DNA of 56,627 bases from UM-FILTER-36-13 sp964394835 (GTDB lineage: Bacteria; Patescibacteriota; Patescibacteriia; UBA1558; GWA2-36-10). Position 1 is the first letter of the stretch; every line of letters starts with the position of its first letter. Both the position numbers and the translations under genes were made by a program. Location: positions 1 through 56,627 of the forward strand of contig CAYMZA010000002.1 in assembly GCA_964394835.1 (NCBI GenBank), given 5' to 3'. Below are positions 35,187 through 44,674 of this stretch, one piece after another. Under the pieces are notes generated by a model. That model was not told the origin of the DNA, did no database searches, and was given only the letters and a program-made list of their open reading frames with translations.

Positions 35187-38100
35187 ATGCATATACACCT
35201 ACATAATCACTCTCACTATAGTCTTCTAGACGGTTTAAGTACTGTTGATCAATTAGTGAATAAAGCTAAAGAGCATGGAGCTAATGCCGTAGCTTTAACT
35301 GATCATGGTGTTATGTATGGAGCTATTGAATTCTACAAAAAATGTAAAAAAGAAAACATAAACCCAATTATAGGTTTAGAGGCATATATCACTCCAGGGT
35401 CTTTACATGATAAAAAAAATAGAATTAAACCATATCATTTAATACTTTTAGCTAAAAATAATGAAGGATATAGAAATCTATTGAAACTAACTAGTATAGC
35501 TCATCTAGAAGGATACTACTATAAACCTAGAATAGACTGGGAAACTTTAAAAAAATACAGTAAAGGAATAATAGTAACTACAGCTTGCCTTAATGGTCCA
35601 ATATCTAGACATTTAAATGAAGGAAATGATAAAAAAGTTGAAGAAAACTTAAACATACTTTTAGATACATTTACTAAAGATAATATATATTTAGAACTAC
35701 AGCCAAGGAATATGCCAGAGCAAGAACCTGTTAATAAAAAAATGATTGCTCTAGCAAAAAAGTTTGACTTACCATTAATAGCTACTAATGATGTTCATTA
35801 CACAAATAGTGAAGATGATGAAGCTCATGATATTTTAATTTGTATTCAAACAAAACAAAAAAAAGCAGATACAGATAGAATGAGCTATTTAGGGGAAGAC
35901 TATTCTTTCTACAGTCCAGAAAAGATGGAAGAACTATTTAAAGATACACCTGAAGCTATAACCAACACTCAGAAGTTAGCAGATCGGTGTAATGTAGAAA
36001 TAGAATTAGGAAATATACAATTACCAGAATATAAATTAGAAGAAGGAACAGCAGATGAAGAATTAAGAAGGTTGAGTCTAATTGGTATAAAAAAAAGATA
36101 TAACCATGATGAAGATAGTATTCCACAAGAAATGAAAGAAAGACTAGACTATGAATTAAGTGTAATTAAAGAAACTGGTTATGCTACTTACTTTTTAATT
36201 GTTCAGGACTTTGTTCAATGGGCTAAAGAACAAAATATAGTTGTTGGACCTGGTAGAGGATCAGCAGCAGGAAGTTTAGTATCATATGCTATAGGAGTAA
36301 CTAATATAGATCCATTAAAATATGGGTTAATCTTTGAAAGATTCTTAAACCCAGAAAGAATATCAATGCCTGATATTGATTTAGACTTTGCAGATATAAG
36401 AAGAGATGAAGTACTGAAATATGTAGAAGAAAAATATGGTAAGGATCATGTCTCACAGATTATAACATTCGGTACAATGGCCGCTAGAGCTGCCCTAAGA
36501 GATGTTGGCAGAGTTTTAGGATATAGCTATTCTTTCTGTGACCAAGTAGCTAAACTAATACCAATGTTTACTACTCTAGACAAAGCATTAGAAACAGTAG
36601 AAGAATTAAAAAAAATATACGAAGAAGATGGAGAAGCTCAAAGACTAATAGATATGGCTAGAAAACTAGAAGGATTAATAAGGCATAGTTCTACTCATGC
36701 TTGTGCTGTTTTAATTACAAAAAGTCCTTTAAGTGATAATACTCCCCTACAATATGCTAGTTCTGATGATAAAACAATTATATCTCAATACTCAATGAAT
36801 CCCGTAGAAGATCTAGGACTATTAAAAATGGATTTCTTAGGTTTAAAAAACTTAACTATACTAGAACAATCAATTAAAATTATAAAAGCAACTAAAGGTG
36901 TAGATGTAGATATAGACAAAATACCTGTAGACGATAAAAAAACATTCAAACTATTAGCAAAAGGACAAACAACAGGAGTATTTCAATTAGAATCAGGGGG
37001 TATGAAAAGATATTTAAAACAATTAAAACCTTCTGAAATTGAAGATATAATAGCTATGGTAGCATTGTATCGTCCAGGACCAATAGAATTCATACCAGAT
37101 TTTGTAAAAAGAAAGTTTGGAAAAAAGAAAATAGAATATATACATCCTAAACTAGAACCAATACTAAAGAATACATACGGTATAGCTATATATCAAGAAC
37201 AAATAATGAGAATAGCTAGAGAATTGGCTGGTTTTAGCTATGGACAAGCTGATATTTTACGTAAGGCTGTAGGAAAGAAGATAAAAAAATTACTTGATGA
37301 GCAAGAAGAAAAAATAATTCAAGGAATGATAGACAATGGAATAGAAAGAAAAATAGCTACTAAGATCTGGGAATTCATAGTACCTTTTGCAAGTTATGGT
37401 TTTAATCGTTCTCACGCTGCTTCCTATGCAATGATAGCCTATCAAACAGCATATTTAAAAAGTAATTACCCAGCTGCATTTATGGCTGCTCTTTTAACTT
37501 CTAGCCAGAATAATATAGATAGAGTAACTATAGAAATAAATGAATGCCATAATGTGGGTATTAAGGTATTACCACCAGATATTAATGAGAGTTTTGCTAA
37601 TTTTTCAGTAGTAGAAAAAAAGGGAGAAAAAACAAGAATAAGGTTTGGTCTTAATGCAATAAAAAATGTAGGATATAATATTGTAGATGTAATAGTAAAA
37701 GAAAGAAAAGAAAATGGAGCATATAATTCACTAGAAGATTTTTTAAACAGAATTAAAGATAAAGATTTAAATAAAAAAAGTTTAGAAAGTTTAATAAAAG
37801 GTGGCGCTTTAGATTCACTAATAACAAGAGGAAAGGCTTTAGGTAATTTAACTACATTATTAGACTTTAACAAGAAAATACAAAATGAACATAAAACTGG
37901 TCAAAGTAATCTTTTTACTGGCCTACCATTAGATAATCTTAGCTTTTCTTTAAAGCTAGATGAGTTTGAAGATATTTCTTCTAAACAAAAACTTTCTTGG
38001 GAAAAAGAATTATTAGGACTTTACTTAAGTGATCATCCATTTAAAGAATATTTACCTCTTTTTAAGAAAAGTATTACAACTATTAATAATTTAAAAACTA

Positions 38101-38609
38101 AAGAAGGACAAAATGTTACCCTAGCTGGAATTGTAACAAATATACATAAAATTGTGACTAATAAAGGTAAACCTATGATGTTTATCACAATAGAAGATTC
38201 AACAGGTAGCGTAGAATTACTGATATTCCCCAAACTATTAGAAACAACGCATAGTATATGGGAAGATGAAAATATGATAATAGCAGAAGGAGAAGTATCA
38301 GAAAAAGATGGAAATCCTAAAATATTAACAGAAAAAGTAAAAAAAATAGATCAAAAACTAATAGATGAATTAGACACAAAAAGATTATCAAATCATAAAT
38401 TATGGTTAAACATACCACATGAATTTTCTAAAGATAAAGTAGATAAATTAAAAGAATTATTAACAAGAAGTAAAGGATTAACACCTGTGTATATAAAAAC
38501 AAGTAAAGGAAAAAAGATAAAAACAAATTTAAAAGTATTACCTAATTCAAAATTATTAAAAAAAATAAGTAAATTTTTAGGAGAAAAACTCTGGAAAATA
38601 GAAAAATAG
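35187..38609 (+). CDS. dnaE: DNA polymerase III alpha subunit
   Basis: This is the replicative polymerase. The N-terminal PHP domain begins HLHNHSHYSLLDG. The polymerase palm carries GPGRGSAAGSLV (about residues 354-365) and the catalytic aspartates in MPDIDLDFAD (about 393-402). The fingers follow with YRPGPIEFIPDF and QEQIMRIA, then an HhH region and a C-terminal OB fold (VTLAGIVTNIHKIVTNKGK). At 1140 aa it is a normal DnaE1-type length with no intein. No clear Shine-Dalgarno precedes the ATG. Confidence 0.97.
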   Translation: MHIHLHNHSHYSLLDGLSTVDQLVNKAKEHGANAVALTDHGVMYGAIEFYKKCKKENINPIIGLEAYITPGSLHDKKNRIKPYHLILLAKNNEGYRNLLKLTSIAHLEGYYYKPRIDWETLKKYSKGIIVTTACLNGPISRHLNEGNDKKVEENLNILLDTFTKDNIYLELQPRNMPEQEPVNKKMIALAKKFDLPLIATNDVHYTNSEDDEAHDILICIQTKQKKADTDRMSYLGEDYSFYSPEKMEELFKDTPEAITNTQKLADRCNVEIELGNIQLPEYKLEEGTADEELRRLSLIGIKKRYNHDEDSIPQEMKERLDYELSVIKETGYATYFLIVQDFVQWAKEQNIVVGPGRGSAAGSLVSYAIGVTNIDPLKYGLIFERFLNPERISMPDIDLDFADIRRDEVLKYVEEKYGKDHVSQIITFGTMAARAALRDVGRVLGYSYSFCDQVAKLIPMFTTLDKALETVEELKKIYEEDGEAQRLIDMARKLEGLIRHSSTHACAVLITKSPLSDNTPLQYASSDDKTIISQYSMNPVEDLGLLKMDFLGLKNLTILEQSIKIIKATKGVDVDIDKIPVDDKKTFKLLAKGQTTGVFQLESGGMKRYLKQLKPSEIEDIIAMVALYRPGPIEFIPDFVKRKFGKKKIEYIHPKLEPILKNTYGIAIYQEQIMRIARELAGFSYGQADILRKAVGKKIKKLLDEQEEKIIQGMIDNGIERKIATKIWEFIVPFASYGFNRSHAASYAMIAYQTAYLKSNYPAAFMAALLTSSQNNIDRVTIEINECHNVGIKVLPPDINESFANFSVVEKKGEKTRIRFGLNAIKNVGYNIVDVIVKERKENGAYNSLEDFLNRIKDKDLNKKSLESLIKGGALDSLITRGKALGNLTTLLDFNKKIQNEHKTGQSNLFTGLPLDNLSFSLKLDEFEDISSKQKLSWEKELLGLYLSDHPFKEYLPLFKKSITTINNLKTKEGQNVTLAGIVTNIHKIVTNKGKPMMFITIEDSTGSVELLIFPKLLETTHSIWEDENMIIAEGEVSEKDGNPKILTEKVKKIDQKLIDELDTKRLSNHKLWLNIPHEFSKDKVDKLKELLTRSKGLTPVYIKTSKGKKIKTNLKVLPNSKLLKKISKFLGEKLWKIEK

Positions 38610-38626
38610 ACTTTAATATGTACTTT

Positions 38627-38635
38627 TGATATAAT
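38627..38635 (+). promoter_or_regulatory. Extended -10 promoter of the gene at 38661
   Basis: TGATATAAT (TATAAT at 38630-38635) is a TGn-extended -10 box that places the start near 38642, about 19 nt before the ATG. Confidence 0.6.
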
Positions 38636-38660
38636 AAAAAGTGATAAATAATATAAATAT

Positions 38661-39782
38661 ATGACTAAAAAGAGTAAAAAAAATACTACCTATACTAAAA
38701 TTGTTGGATTCTTCCTTTTCTTAACTACCATAGCTATTTTTACTGTTATGCACTTTGCTTTAGCAAAGGTAACTATAAAAATATACGGAAAAGTAGATAC
38801 TAAAACAAAAGATATACTAGTGGAAATGGAATCAGAAAATACTTTAGACAAGAAAGAAGATGGTATTCTTGGTAAAATAATAAAAACAGAATTTGATTTA
38901 GAAACCCATGTTACTAGTAATAAAGAAACAGTAATGGGTGAAAAAGCTGGTGGCTACGTAACTATATACAATAAATATTCTCAAAATCAAATATTAGTAG
39001 CTACTACTAGATTATTAACACCGGATAATAAACTATACAGAATAACCGAAAGAGTTAATATACCATCTGGTGGACAAGTAGAAATATGGGCAGAAGCAGA
39101 TCAAAATGGTAAAGAATATAATATACCAGCTACCTCTTTCATAATCCCAGGACTATGGAAAGGATTACAAGATAAAATATATGCAGAAAGTAAAGATGGT
39201 ATGAATATGCAAGGAACACCTAAATATTTAGTAACTCAAGAAAGTATTAATCAAGCTCAAAAAAATATTAAACAAGAAGCAGAAGAAAAAGCATTAGAAA
39301 CTATTAATGAAAAACTTTCTAAAAATTTAAAAATAAATACTAAAAAACTATTTTTAAAATTTGAAACATTAGAATCAAGTAATCTCAATGAAGAAAGTGA
39401 AACAACAATACTAAAACAACATGTAACTGCATATGGTGTAGTTTTTTCTCAAGAAAGCTTAGAAAAGATGGCTAAAGAAAAATTTACTAAAGAACTACCA
39501 GATAATCAATCTTTAATTAAATTCTTTGATAATAAATTTAGCTATGAAATTATAGATATTAATCCAGAAAAAGAAACTTCTGTACTAAGTGTATCATTAC
39601 AGGCTGATATTAATTCTAAGGAAGGAACATGGGATATAGATAAAAATAAGATTATAGGTTTAACTAAACATGATATAGAACAATACTTAAAAGAATTAAA
39701 AATTGAAAAATTTGAAATATCTTTCTTCCCTGCATGGGTTAATAAAGCACCAGATTTAAAAGACCATATTATCATAGAATAA
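38661..39782 (+). CDS. Membrane-anchored protein with baseplate-J-like domain
   Basis: This 373-aa protein has a basic start, one membrane segment (about residues 13-35) and a large outer part. Residues about 95-170 (GGYVTIYNKYSQ, VNIPSGGQVEIWAEAD, YNIPATSF) follow the pattern of baseplate J/gp47 beta modules, with a fixed N-terminal anchor instead of phage context. A helical coiled region (about 190-240) and a mixed domain follow. No phage genes surround it, so a surface-structure role is more likely than a phage one. It is an inference from short motifs. Confidence 0.55.
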   Translation: MTKKSKKNTTYTKIVGFFLFLTTIAIFTVMHFALAKVTIKIYGKVDTKTKDILVEMESENTLDKKEDGILGKIIKTEFDLETHVTSNKETVMGEKAGGYVTIYNKYSQNQILVATTRLLTPDNKLYRITERVNIPSGGQVEIWAEADQNGKEYNIPATSFIIPGLWKGLQDKIYAESKDGMNMQGTPKYLVTQESINQAQKNIKQEAEEKALETINEKLSKNLKINTKKLFLKFETLESSNLNEESETTILKQHVTAYGVVFSQESLEKMAKEKFTKELPDNQSLIKFFDNKFSYEIIDINPEKETSVLSVSLQADINSKEGTWDIDKNKIIGLTKHDIEQYLKELKIEKFEISFFPAWVNKAPDLKDHIIIE

Positions 39783-39784
39783 CT

Positions 39785-39813
39785 TTGACATTTTTAAAAG
39801 ATAAATATATAAT
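39785..39813 (+). promoter_or_regulatory. Promoter of thrS-guaB
   Basis: A perfect -35 TTGACA (39785-39790), a 17-nt spacer and a perfect -10 TATAAT (39808-39813) place the start near 39820. Confidence 0.9.
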
Positions 39814-39819
39814 AAAATT

Positions 39820-39975
39820 GTTTTTAGTGATTGGAATAGCTACCAACTATTCTCTGTAAAGATTTCTTTAGAAACTAAACTAAGAACAATAAAAGAAGAG
39901 ATTATGAATATTCATAATAACTTGGGTGGAACCGCCCTTCAAGGGTCCCAGGACTAAGCTGTCTTGGGCTATTTT
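39820..39975 (+). promoter_or_regulatory. Threonine T-box leader
   Basis: The hairpin GAATAG/CTATTC (39834-39839, 39847-39852) presents the Thr codon ACC at 39842-39844 in its loop. The T-box bulge TGGAACC (39927-39933) lies between CTTGGG/CCCAGG (39921-39926, 39947-39952) and GCCC/GGGT, forming the antiterminator. The competing terminator CCCAGGAC/GTCTTGGG uses 39947-39968. The bulge base A predicts a U discriminator, as is common for tRNA-Thr. Uncharged tRNA-Thr would raise thrS-guaB expression. Stem I is only a short hairpin, so the leader is about 155 nt. Confidence 0.92.
39947..39975 (+). terminator. T-box terminator hairpin
   Basis: CCCAGGAC (39947-39954) pairs with GTCTTGGG (39961-39968) and is followed by CTATTTT. 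It shares CCCAGG with the antiterminator, so the two are mutually exclusive. Confidence 0.82.
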
Positions 39976-39987
39976 AATTAAAAATAT

Positions 39988-41739
39988 ATGAAAAAAGAAA
40001 AAATTAACATTTCTAGACATTCCTTAGCACATATTTTAGCTATAGCTGTCATAAAAAAGTACCCTGATACTAAATTAGGTATTGGTCCTGTAGTAGAGAA
40101 TGGATTCTACTATGACTTTCTTTTACCAGATAAAATTACAGATTCTGATTTACCTAAATTAGAAAAACAAATGAAAAAAATCATACAACAAAGTATAGAT
40201 TTTAAAAAAGAAGTTGTAGATAAAGAAAAAGCTTTAGATAAATTTAAAGATAACAAATTTAAAATAGAATTAATTAATGAATTACCAGAGGATGAAGATA
40301 TTTCTTTCTACAATTCAAGTAAGTTTACAGACCTATGTGCAGGACCCCATGTTAAAAATACCAAAGAAATAAATATTAATGCTTTTAAATTAACTACTAT
40401 AGCAGGAGCATACTGGAAAGGTAATCAAGAAAATAAAATGCTAACTAGAATATATGGTGTAGCATTTGAAACTAAAGAAGAATTAGATCAATACTTAGAA
40501 ATGCTAGAAGAAGCTAAAAAAAGAGATCATCGTAAACTAGGAAAAGAACTAGACCTATTTACTTTTTCAGAACTAGTAGGATCTGGTTTACCAATGTGGT
40601 CACCTAAAGGAACTATACTTCGTGATGAAATAGATAACTTTGTTTGGGAATTAAGAAAAGAATATGACTACAAAAAAGTAACAATACCACATATTACTAA
40701 AAAAGCTTTGTATGAAAAAAGTGGGCATTGGGAAAAATTCTCTGAAGAACTATTTAGAATAAAAACAAGAGAAGGTACTGAATATGCTCTTAAACCAATG
40801 AATTGTCCTCATCATACACAAATATATGATCATTTACCTAGAAGCTATAGAGATTTACCTCAAAGATATGCAGAAACTTCAATGGTATATAGAGACGAAC
40901 AAAGCGGTGAATTAATAGGACTATCAAGAGTATTAAGTATTACTCAAGATGATGCTCATGTATTTTGTAGAGAAAAACAAATGAAAGAAGAAGTTCTAAA
41001 AATAGTAGATATTGTACAAAACTTTTACAAACCATTTAACTTTGACTTAGAAATATTCCTCTCACTTCATGACAAGGATAATATGGATAAATACTTAGGA
41101 GAAGAAAAAGTATGGAAAAAAACAGAACAAGATTTAAAAGATCTATTAAAAGAAAGGAAAATTAAATTCACAGAAGCTATTGGTGAAGCAGCTATGTACG
41201 GACCTAAGATAGACTTTATGGCTAAAGATTCTCTAAATCGTAAATGGCAAGTAGCTACAATACAATTAGATAGACAAATGCCAGAAAGATTTAAACTTAC
41301 TTGTACTAATGAAAAAGGAGAAGACGAACAAGTAGTTATGATACATGCAGCTATAGCCGGTGCATTAGAAAGATTCATAGCTATATTAATAGAACATTTA
41401 GGTGGTAATTTCCCTACATGGCTGTCCCCTGTTCAAATTAAGATATTAACTGTAGGAGAAAAACATATTGAGTTTAGTAATAAATTAAAAGAAGAATTTG
41501 AAGAATATAATCTAAGAGTAGAATTAGATGATTCTTCAGAAACTTTAGGTAATAAGATAAGGAAGGGAGTTAAAGAAAGAATTCCATATACTTTAGTAAT
41601 TGGTGACAAAGAAATGAATTCTAATGATTTATCTATTCGTGTAAGAGGAAAAAAGGATATTCTAAGTATTAAAAAAGATAAATTTATCACTCAAGTTAAA
41701 GAAGGGGTTAAAAAAAGAAAATTAAATTTAATTAAATGA
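39988..41739 (+). CDS. thrS: Threonyl-tRNA synthetase, TGS domain absent
   Basis: This class II synthetase charges tRNA-Thr. The protein starts directly in the editing domain: His11 and His15 (HSLAH), and Cys117 and His121 (CAGPH), form its zinc-like editing site and are intact. The catalytic core has the class II motifs, including MNCPHHTQIY and YRDEQSGE, and the anticodon-binding domain follows. At 583 aa it lacks the roughly 60-residue N-terminal TGS domain of common ThrRS. It is controlled by the Thr T-box and overlaps guaB by 4 nt. Confidence 0.96.
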   Translation: MKKEKINISRHSLAHILAIAVIKKYPDTKLGIGPVVENGFYYDFLLPDKITDSDLPKLEKQMKKIIQQSIDFKKEVVDKEKALDKFKDNKFKIELINELPEDEDISFYNSSKFTDLCAGPHVKNTKEININAFKLTTIAGAYWKGNQENKMLTRIYGVAFETKEELDQYLEMLEEAKKRDHRKLGKELDLFTFSELVGSGLPMWSPKGTILRDEIDNFVWELRKEYDYKKVTIPHITKKALYEKSGHWEKFSEELFRIKTREGTEYALKPMNCPHHTQIYDHLPRSYRDLPQRYAETSMVYRDEQSGELIGLSRVLSITQDDAHVFCREKQMKEEVLKIVDIVQNFYKPFNFDLEIFLSLHDKDNMDKYLGEEKVWKKTEQDLKDLLKERKIKFTEAIGEAAMYGPKIDFMAKDSLNRKWQVATIQLDRQMPERFKLTCTNEKGEDEQVVMIHAAIAGALERFIAILIEHLGGNFPTWLSPVQIKILTVGEKHIEFSNKLKEEFEEYNLRVELDDSSETLGNKIRKGVKERIPYTLVIGDKEMNSNDLSIRVRGKKDILSIKKDKFITQVKEGVKKRKLNLIK

Positions 41740-43154
41740 TTATAAAAACAGCATTAACCTATGATGATGTATTATTAGTGCCCAAAAAATCTAGTATCAC
41801 ATCTAGGCAAGATGTTAATACATCAACTAAGCTAACATCTAATATTGATCTTAAAATACCTCTAGTAAGTGCTAATATGGATACTGTTACTGAAAGTAGT
41901 ATGGCTATAGCAATGTCATTAGCTGGTGGTATAGGGATAATACATCGTTTCTGCGATATAGAAACACAAGTTAAGGAGGTAAGTAAAGTAAAAAGAAAAC
42001 AGAATATTATAATATACAAACCATTTACTGTTTCTCCAGATAATACGTTAAGGGAAGTAAGAGAAAAAATTAAAGAACATAATTGTACTAGTTTTTTAGT
42101 TACTAAAGATAATAATAAACTTTTAGGTATTATAACAAACAGAGATATTACTTTTATCAAAGATGATGAAAAATTGGTTAAAGATTTAATGACACCCAAG
42201 GGTAAACTAATTACCGCACCCTATGATATTAATACAGAACAAGCTAAAGAAATATTAAAAAATAATAAGATAGAAAAACTTCCTTTGGTTGATAATGATT
42301 TTAATATTAAAGGATTAATAACATCTGCTGATATAATTACAAACTATAATAATGTAAATGCTAGTAAAGATAAAAAGGGAAGATTGTTAGTAGGTGCAGC
42401 TATAGGAGTAAGACAAGATTTTCTAGAAAGAGCTCAAGCATTAATAAGTGCTGAAGTTGATGTTCTAGTTATAGATATAGCTCATGGACACTCCTTAAAC
42501 GCTCTTAACGCTATAAAACAAATAAAAGAAGAATTTCCTAATACAGAATTAATAGCTGGTAATATTGCCACAGCTCAAGGAGCTAAAGATTTGATTGAAG
42601 CTGGTGCTAATGCTGTTAAAGTGGGTATAGGACCTGGATCTATCTGTACAACAAGAATAACTACAGGATTTGGTGTACCCCAACTCTCTGCAATAATAAA
42701 CATCTCCCCTACTTGTAAAAAATACAATATACCATTAATAGCTGATGGAGGAATCAGAAATCCATCTGATATAGTTAAAGCTTTAGCAGCAGGAGCTAAT
42801 ACAATTATGATAGGAGGACAATTTGCAGGAACTAAAGAAAGTCCAGGACCAACGATAAACTATAAGGGAAGACAATATAAAATATCTAGAGGTATGGCTT
42901 CTTTAAGTGCTGCTCTGTCTAGACCTGATGCTAAAGAAAAAATTAATCAAATTACACCAGAGGGTATAGAAGCTAGAGTGCCATATATTGGTCCAGTTAA
43001 AAATATAATCACTCAATATGTGGGTGGCCTAAGATCTGGTATGAGCTATGGTAATGCTAAAAATATTAAAGAACTAAATGAAAGTGCTGAGTTCATAAGA
43101 ATAACATCAGGAGGTATAAAAGAGTCTAATTCTCATGATAATGATGTGCTTTAA
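41736..43154 (+). CDS. guaB: IMP dehydrogenase
   Basis: This enzyme oxidises IMP to XMP, the committed step of guanine nucleotide synthesis. The barrel is split by a CBS pair (about residues 90-205). The catalytic loop GPGSICTTRITTG holds the active-site Cys, and VPYIGPVKNII is the flap region. The length of 472 aa is slightly below typical (about 485). It is coupled to thrS by an ATGA overlap and so falls under the threonine T-box. Confidence 0.95.
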   Translation: MIIKTALTYDDVLLVPKKSSITSRQDVNTSTKLTSNIDLKIPLVSANMDTVTESSMAIAMSLAGGIGIIHRFCDIETQVKEVSKVKRKQNIIIYKPFTVSPDNTLREVREKIKEHNCTSFLVTKDNNKLLGIITNRDITFIKDDEKLVKDLMTPKGKLITAPYDINTEQAKEILKNNKIEKLPLVDNDFNIKGLITSADIITNYNNVNASKDKKGRLLVGAAIGVRQDFLERAQALISAEVDVLVIDIAHGHSLNALNAIKQIKEEFPNTELIAGNIATAQGAKDLIEAGANAVKVGIGPGSICTTRITTGFGVPQLSAIINISPTCKKYNIPLIADGGIRNPSDIVKALAAGANTIMIGGQFAGTKESPGPTINYKGRQYKISRGMASLSAALSRPDAKEKINQITPEGIEARVPYIGPVKNIITQYVGGLRSGMSYGNAKNIKELNESAEFIRITSGGIKESNSHDNDVL

Positions 43155-43165
43155 TACTTAAAAAG

Positions 43166-43174
43166 TGATATAAT
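43166..43174 (+). promoter_or_regulatory. Extended -10 promoter P1 of the gene at 43293
   Basis: TGATATAAT (TATAAT at 43169-43174) lies 12 nt beyond the guaB stop and upstream of palindrome copy 3. Confidence 0.5.
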
Positions 43175-43202
43175 CTAAGTAATATAAAAGTACATAAGTT
43201 AC

Positions 43203-43222
43203 TTTAGCTAATATTAGCTAAA
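43203..43222. repeat. Copy 3 of the dispersed 20-nt palindrome
   Basis: It is identical over 20 nt to copies 1 and 2. It ends 19 nt before the -10 box at 43242-43247, so it overlaps the place where a -35 box would be. Confidence 0.9.
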
Positions 43223-43241
43223 AATACGTGTAATAATATAG

Positions 43242-43247
43242 TATAAT
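43242..43247 (+). promoter_or_regulatory. -10 box P2 of the gene at 43293
   Basis: TATAAT without a recognisable -35; palindrome copy 3 occupies that position. The transcript start would be near 43254. Confidence 0.55.
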
Positions 43248-43292
43248 ATCCGTCATACTATATGCTTGTCATAATAATAATTAAAAAAATAT

Positions 43293-44603
43293 ATGAAAAA
43301 ACTATTATTACTTTTTTTTATAGCATTATTAACATTTAATATAGCTATAAAACAAGCTAATGCTCAAACAAATACATTAGAACTACAATCAATGTCTGCT
43401 GAATTTGAAGCTGATAATATAACAGCTGAATCATTGAGCATAGAAGAACCTACTAAATTACCTGGTGATAAAGGATATTGGTGGACTAATTTCAAAAGAA
43501 ACACAAATATGTTCTTTACTTTTAACAAAGCAAAGAAAGCAGAAAAAGAATTAAAAATAGCTAATACTAAACTATTAGAAGCTAAAAAAATAGCTGAAAA
43601 AAAAGATAACTTAAAGAATGAACAATATTTAGAAGAAACATTAGAAAAATATAAAAAAAGAATAGCAAATGTAACAGATAGAGTTAAAAGTATTCCAGAA
43701 GAGAATAAAGAAAAATTTAAAAATGTTTTAAACAATATTGATAGAGACTATTTAAAACAACAACAAATATTAAGAACAATAGAACATAAACTTCCTGTGT
43801 CTAAGAAAGAATGGATAGAAAGAATACGTAAAGATTCTACAAATAAATGGTATGAAGCTAACAAAGAAAGTGTAAAAGAAAGATTAGAAACAGCTATTGA
43901 ACAAAATAATACCGGAAGTAATTTTAAACAATTACGTAATATAGCTACTTTAGAAGAAATAGAAGAAATATTACCAATAGAAGCAACTATTGAAGTCAAG
44001 GAAGCAAGAATAAGGGCTGAAGAAAAATTAAAAAGTAAACTAGATAATATTAATGACGAAGAAAAAATAAAAATAAATAAATATATTGATAATATTAAAT
44101 TAAAAGATGTTAGAAAACTTGAATTAATGAATCGTTTAGAAGATTCTGAAGAAATGCCGACTATTATAAAAAATAGAATCGTTGAAATTAAAAAAACACA
44201 TTTAGAAAATATAGGAGCAAACTTTAATGCAATGTCTAAAGAAAGAAAAGAAAAATGGTTAAGCACATTTGAAAAGTATGGATCTATCTCTAGAATCAAA
44301 ACATTAGAAAATCTTAAGTATTCTCCAGAATATAAAGAAAGAATACAATCACTCATAAAAAGCCAGGAAATATTAATAAAAGAAAATATTAGAAAAATTC
44401 CTTGGAAAAACATCAAAGAATTAGAAAAAATGGAAATAAGATTAAACGGAAAATCTACATTAACAAATGAAATAAGAGCAGCTAAGATAAGGATTACACC
44501 CAAACCACAACCAAGTTTAAGAAGACAAGGAACATTAGAACCAATAGATCCCACTCCTCCACCACATCAACCAAGTTTAAGAAGACAAGGAACATTAGAA
44601 TAA
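43293..44603 (+). CDS. Secreted DUF5667-like helical protein
   Basis: This 436-aa protein has a clear signal peptide (hydrophobic core to residue 20, ANA cleavage site at 22-24). The next part (PGDKGYWWTNFKRNTNMFF, then a helical Lys/Glu region) matches the layout of DUF5667, a family of exported proteins of unknown function. The remainder is almost all charged helix. The C-terminus carries two copies of QPSLRRQGTLE separated by IDPTPPPH. It is preceded by palindrome copy 3 and followed by a strong terminator. Confidence 0.7.
   Translation: MKKLLLLFFIALLTFNIAIKQANAQTNTLELQSMSAEFEADNITAESLSIEEPTKLPGDKGYWWTNFKRNTNMFFTFNKAKKAEKELKIANTKLLEAKKIAEKKDNLKNEQYLEETLEKYKKRIANVTDRVKSIPEENKEKFKNVLNNIDRDYLKQQQILRTIEHKLPVSKKEWIERIRKDSTNKWYEANKESVKERLETAIEQNNTGSNFKQLRNIATLEEIEEILPIEATIEVKEARIRAEEKLKSKLDNINDEEKIKINKYIDNIKLKDVRKLELMNRLEDSEEMPTIIKNRIVEIKKTHLENIGANFNAMSKERKEKWLSTFEKYGSISRIKTLENLKYSPEYKERIQSLIKSQEILIKENIRKIPWKNIKELEKMEIRLNGKSTLTNEIRAAKIRITPKPQPSLRRQGTLEPIDPTPPPHQPSLRRQGTLE
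44508..44600 (+). repeat. 33-nt direct repeat at the end of the secreted protein gene
   Basis: Two identical 33-nt copies (44508-44540 and 44568-44600) with a 60-nt period encode QPSLRRQGTLE twice. The second copy ends at the stop codon. Confidence 0.92.
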
Positions 44604-44608
44604 AAACT

Positions 44609-44634
44609 TAAAGCCTGTACAATACAGGCTTTTT
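44609..44634 (+). terminator. Terminator of the secreted protein gene
   Basis: AAGCCTGTA-CAA-TACAGGCTT is a perfect 9-bp stem followed by a T-run, just after the stop. Confidence 0.9.
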
Positions 44635-44674
44635 GTGTTGCTTTTTTTAAATTATTTAGCTACAATACTGCTAC

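Noticed and set aside
43748..44554. Long minus-strand frame opposite the secreted protein gene
   Set aside because: The hydrophobic translation is what Lys/Glu-rich codons give in reverse; the plus-strand gene has a signal peptide, promoter and terminator.
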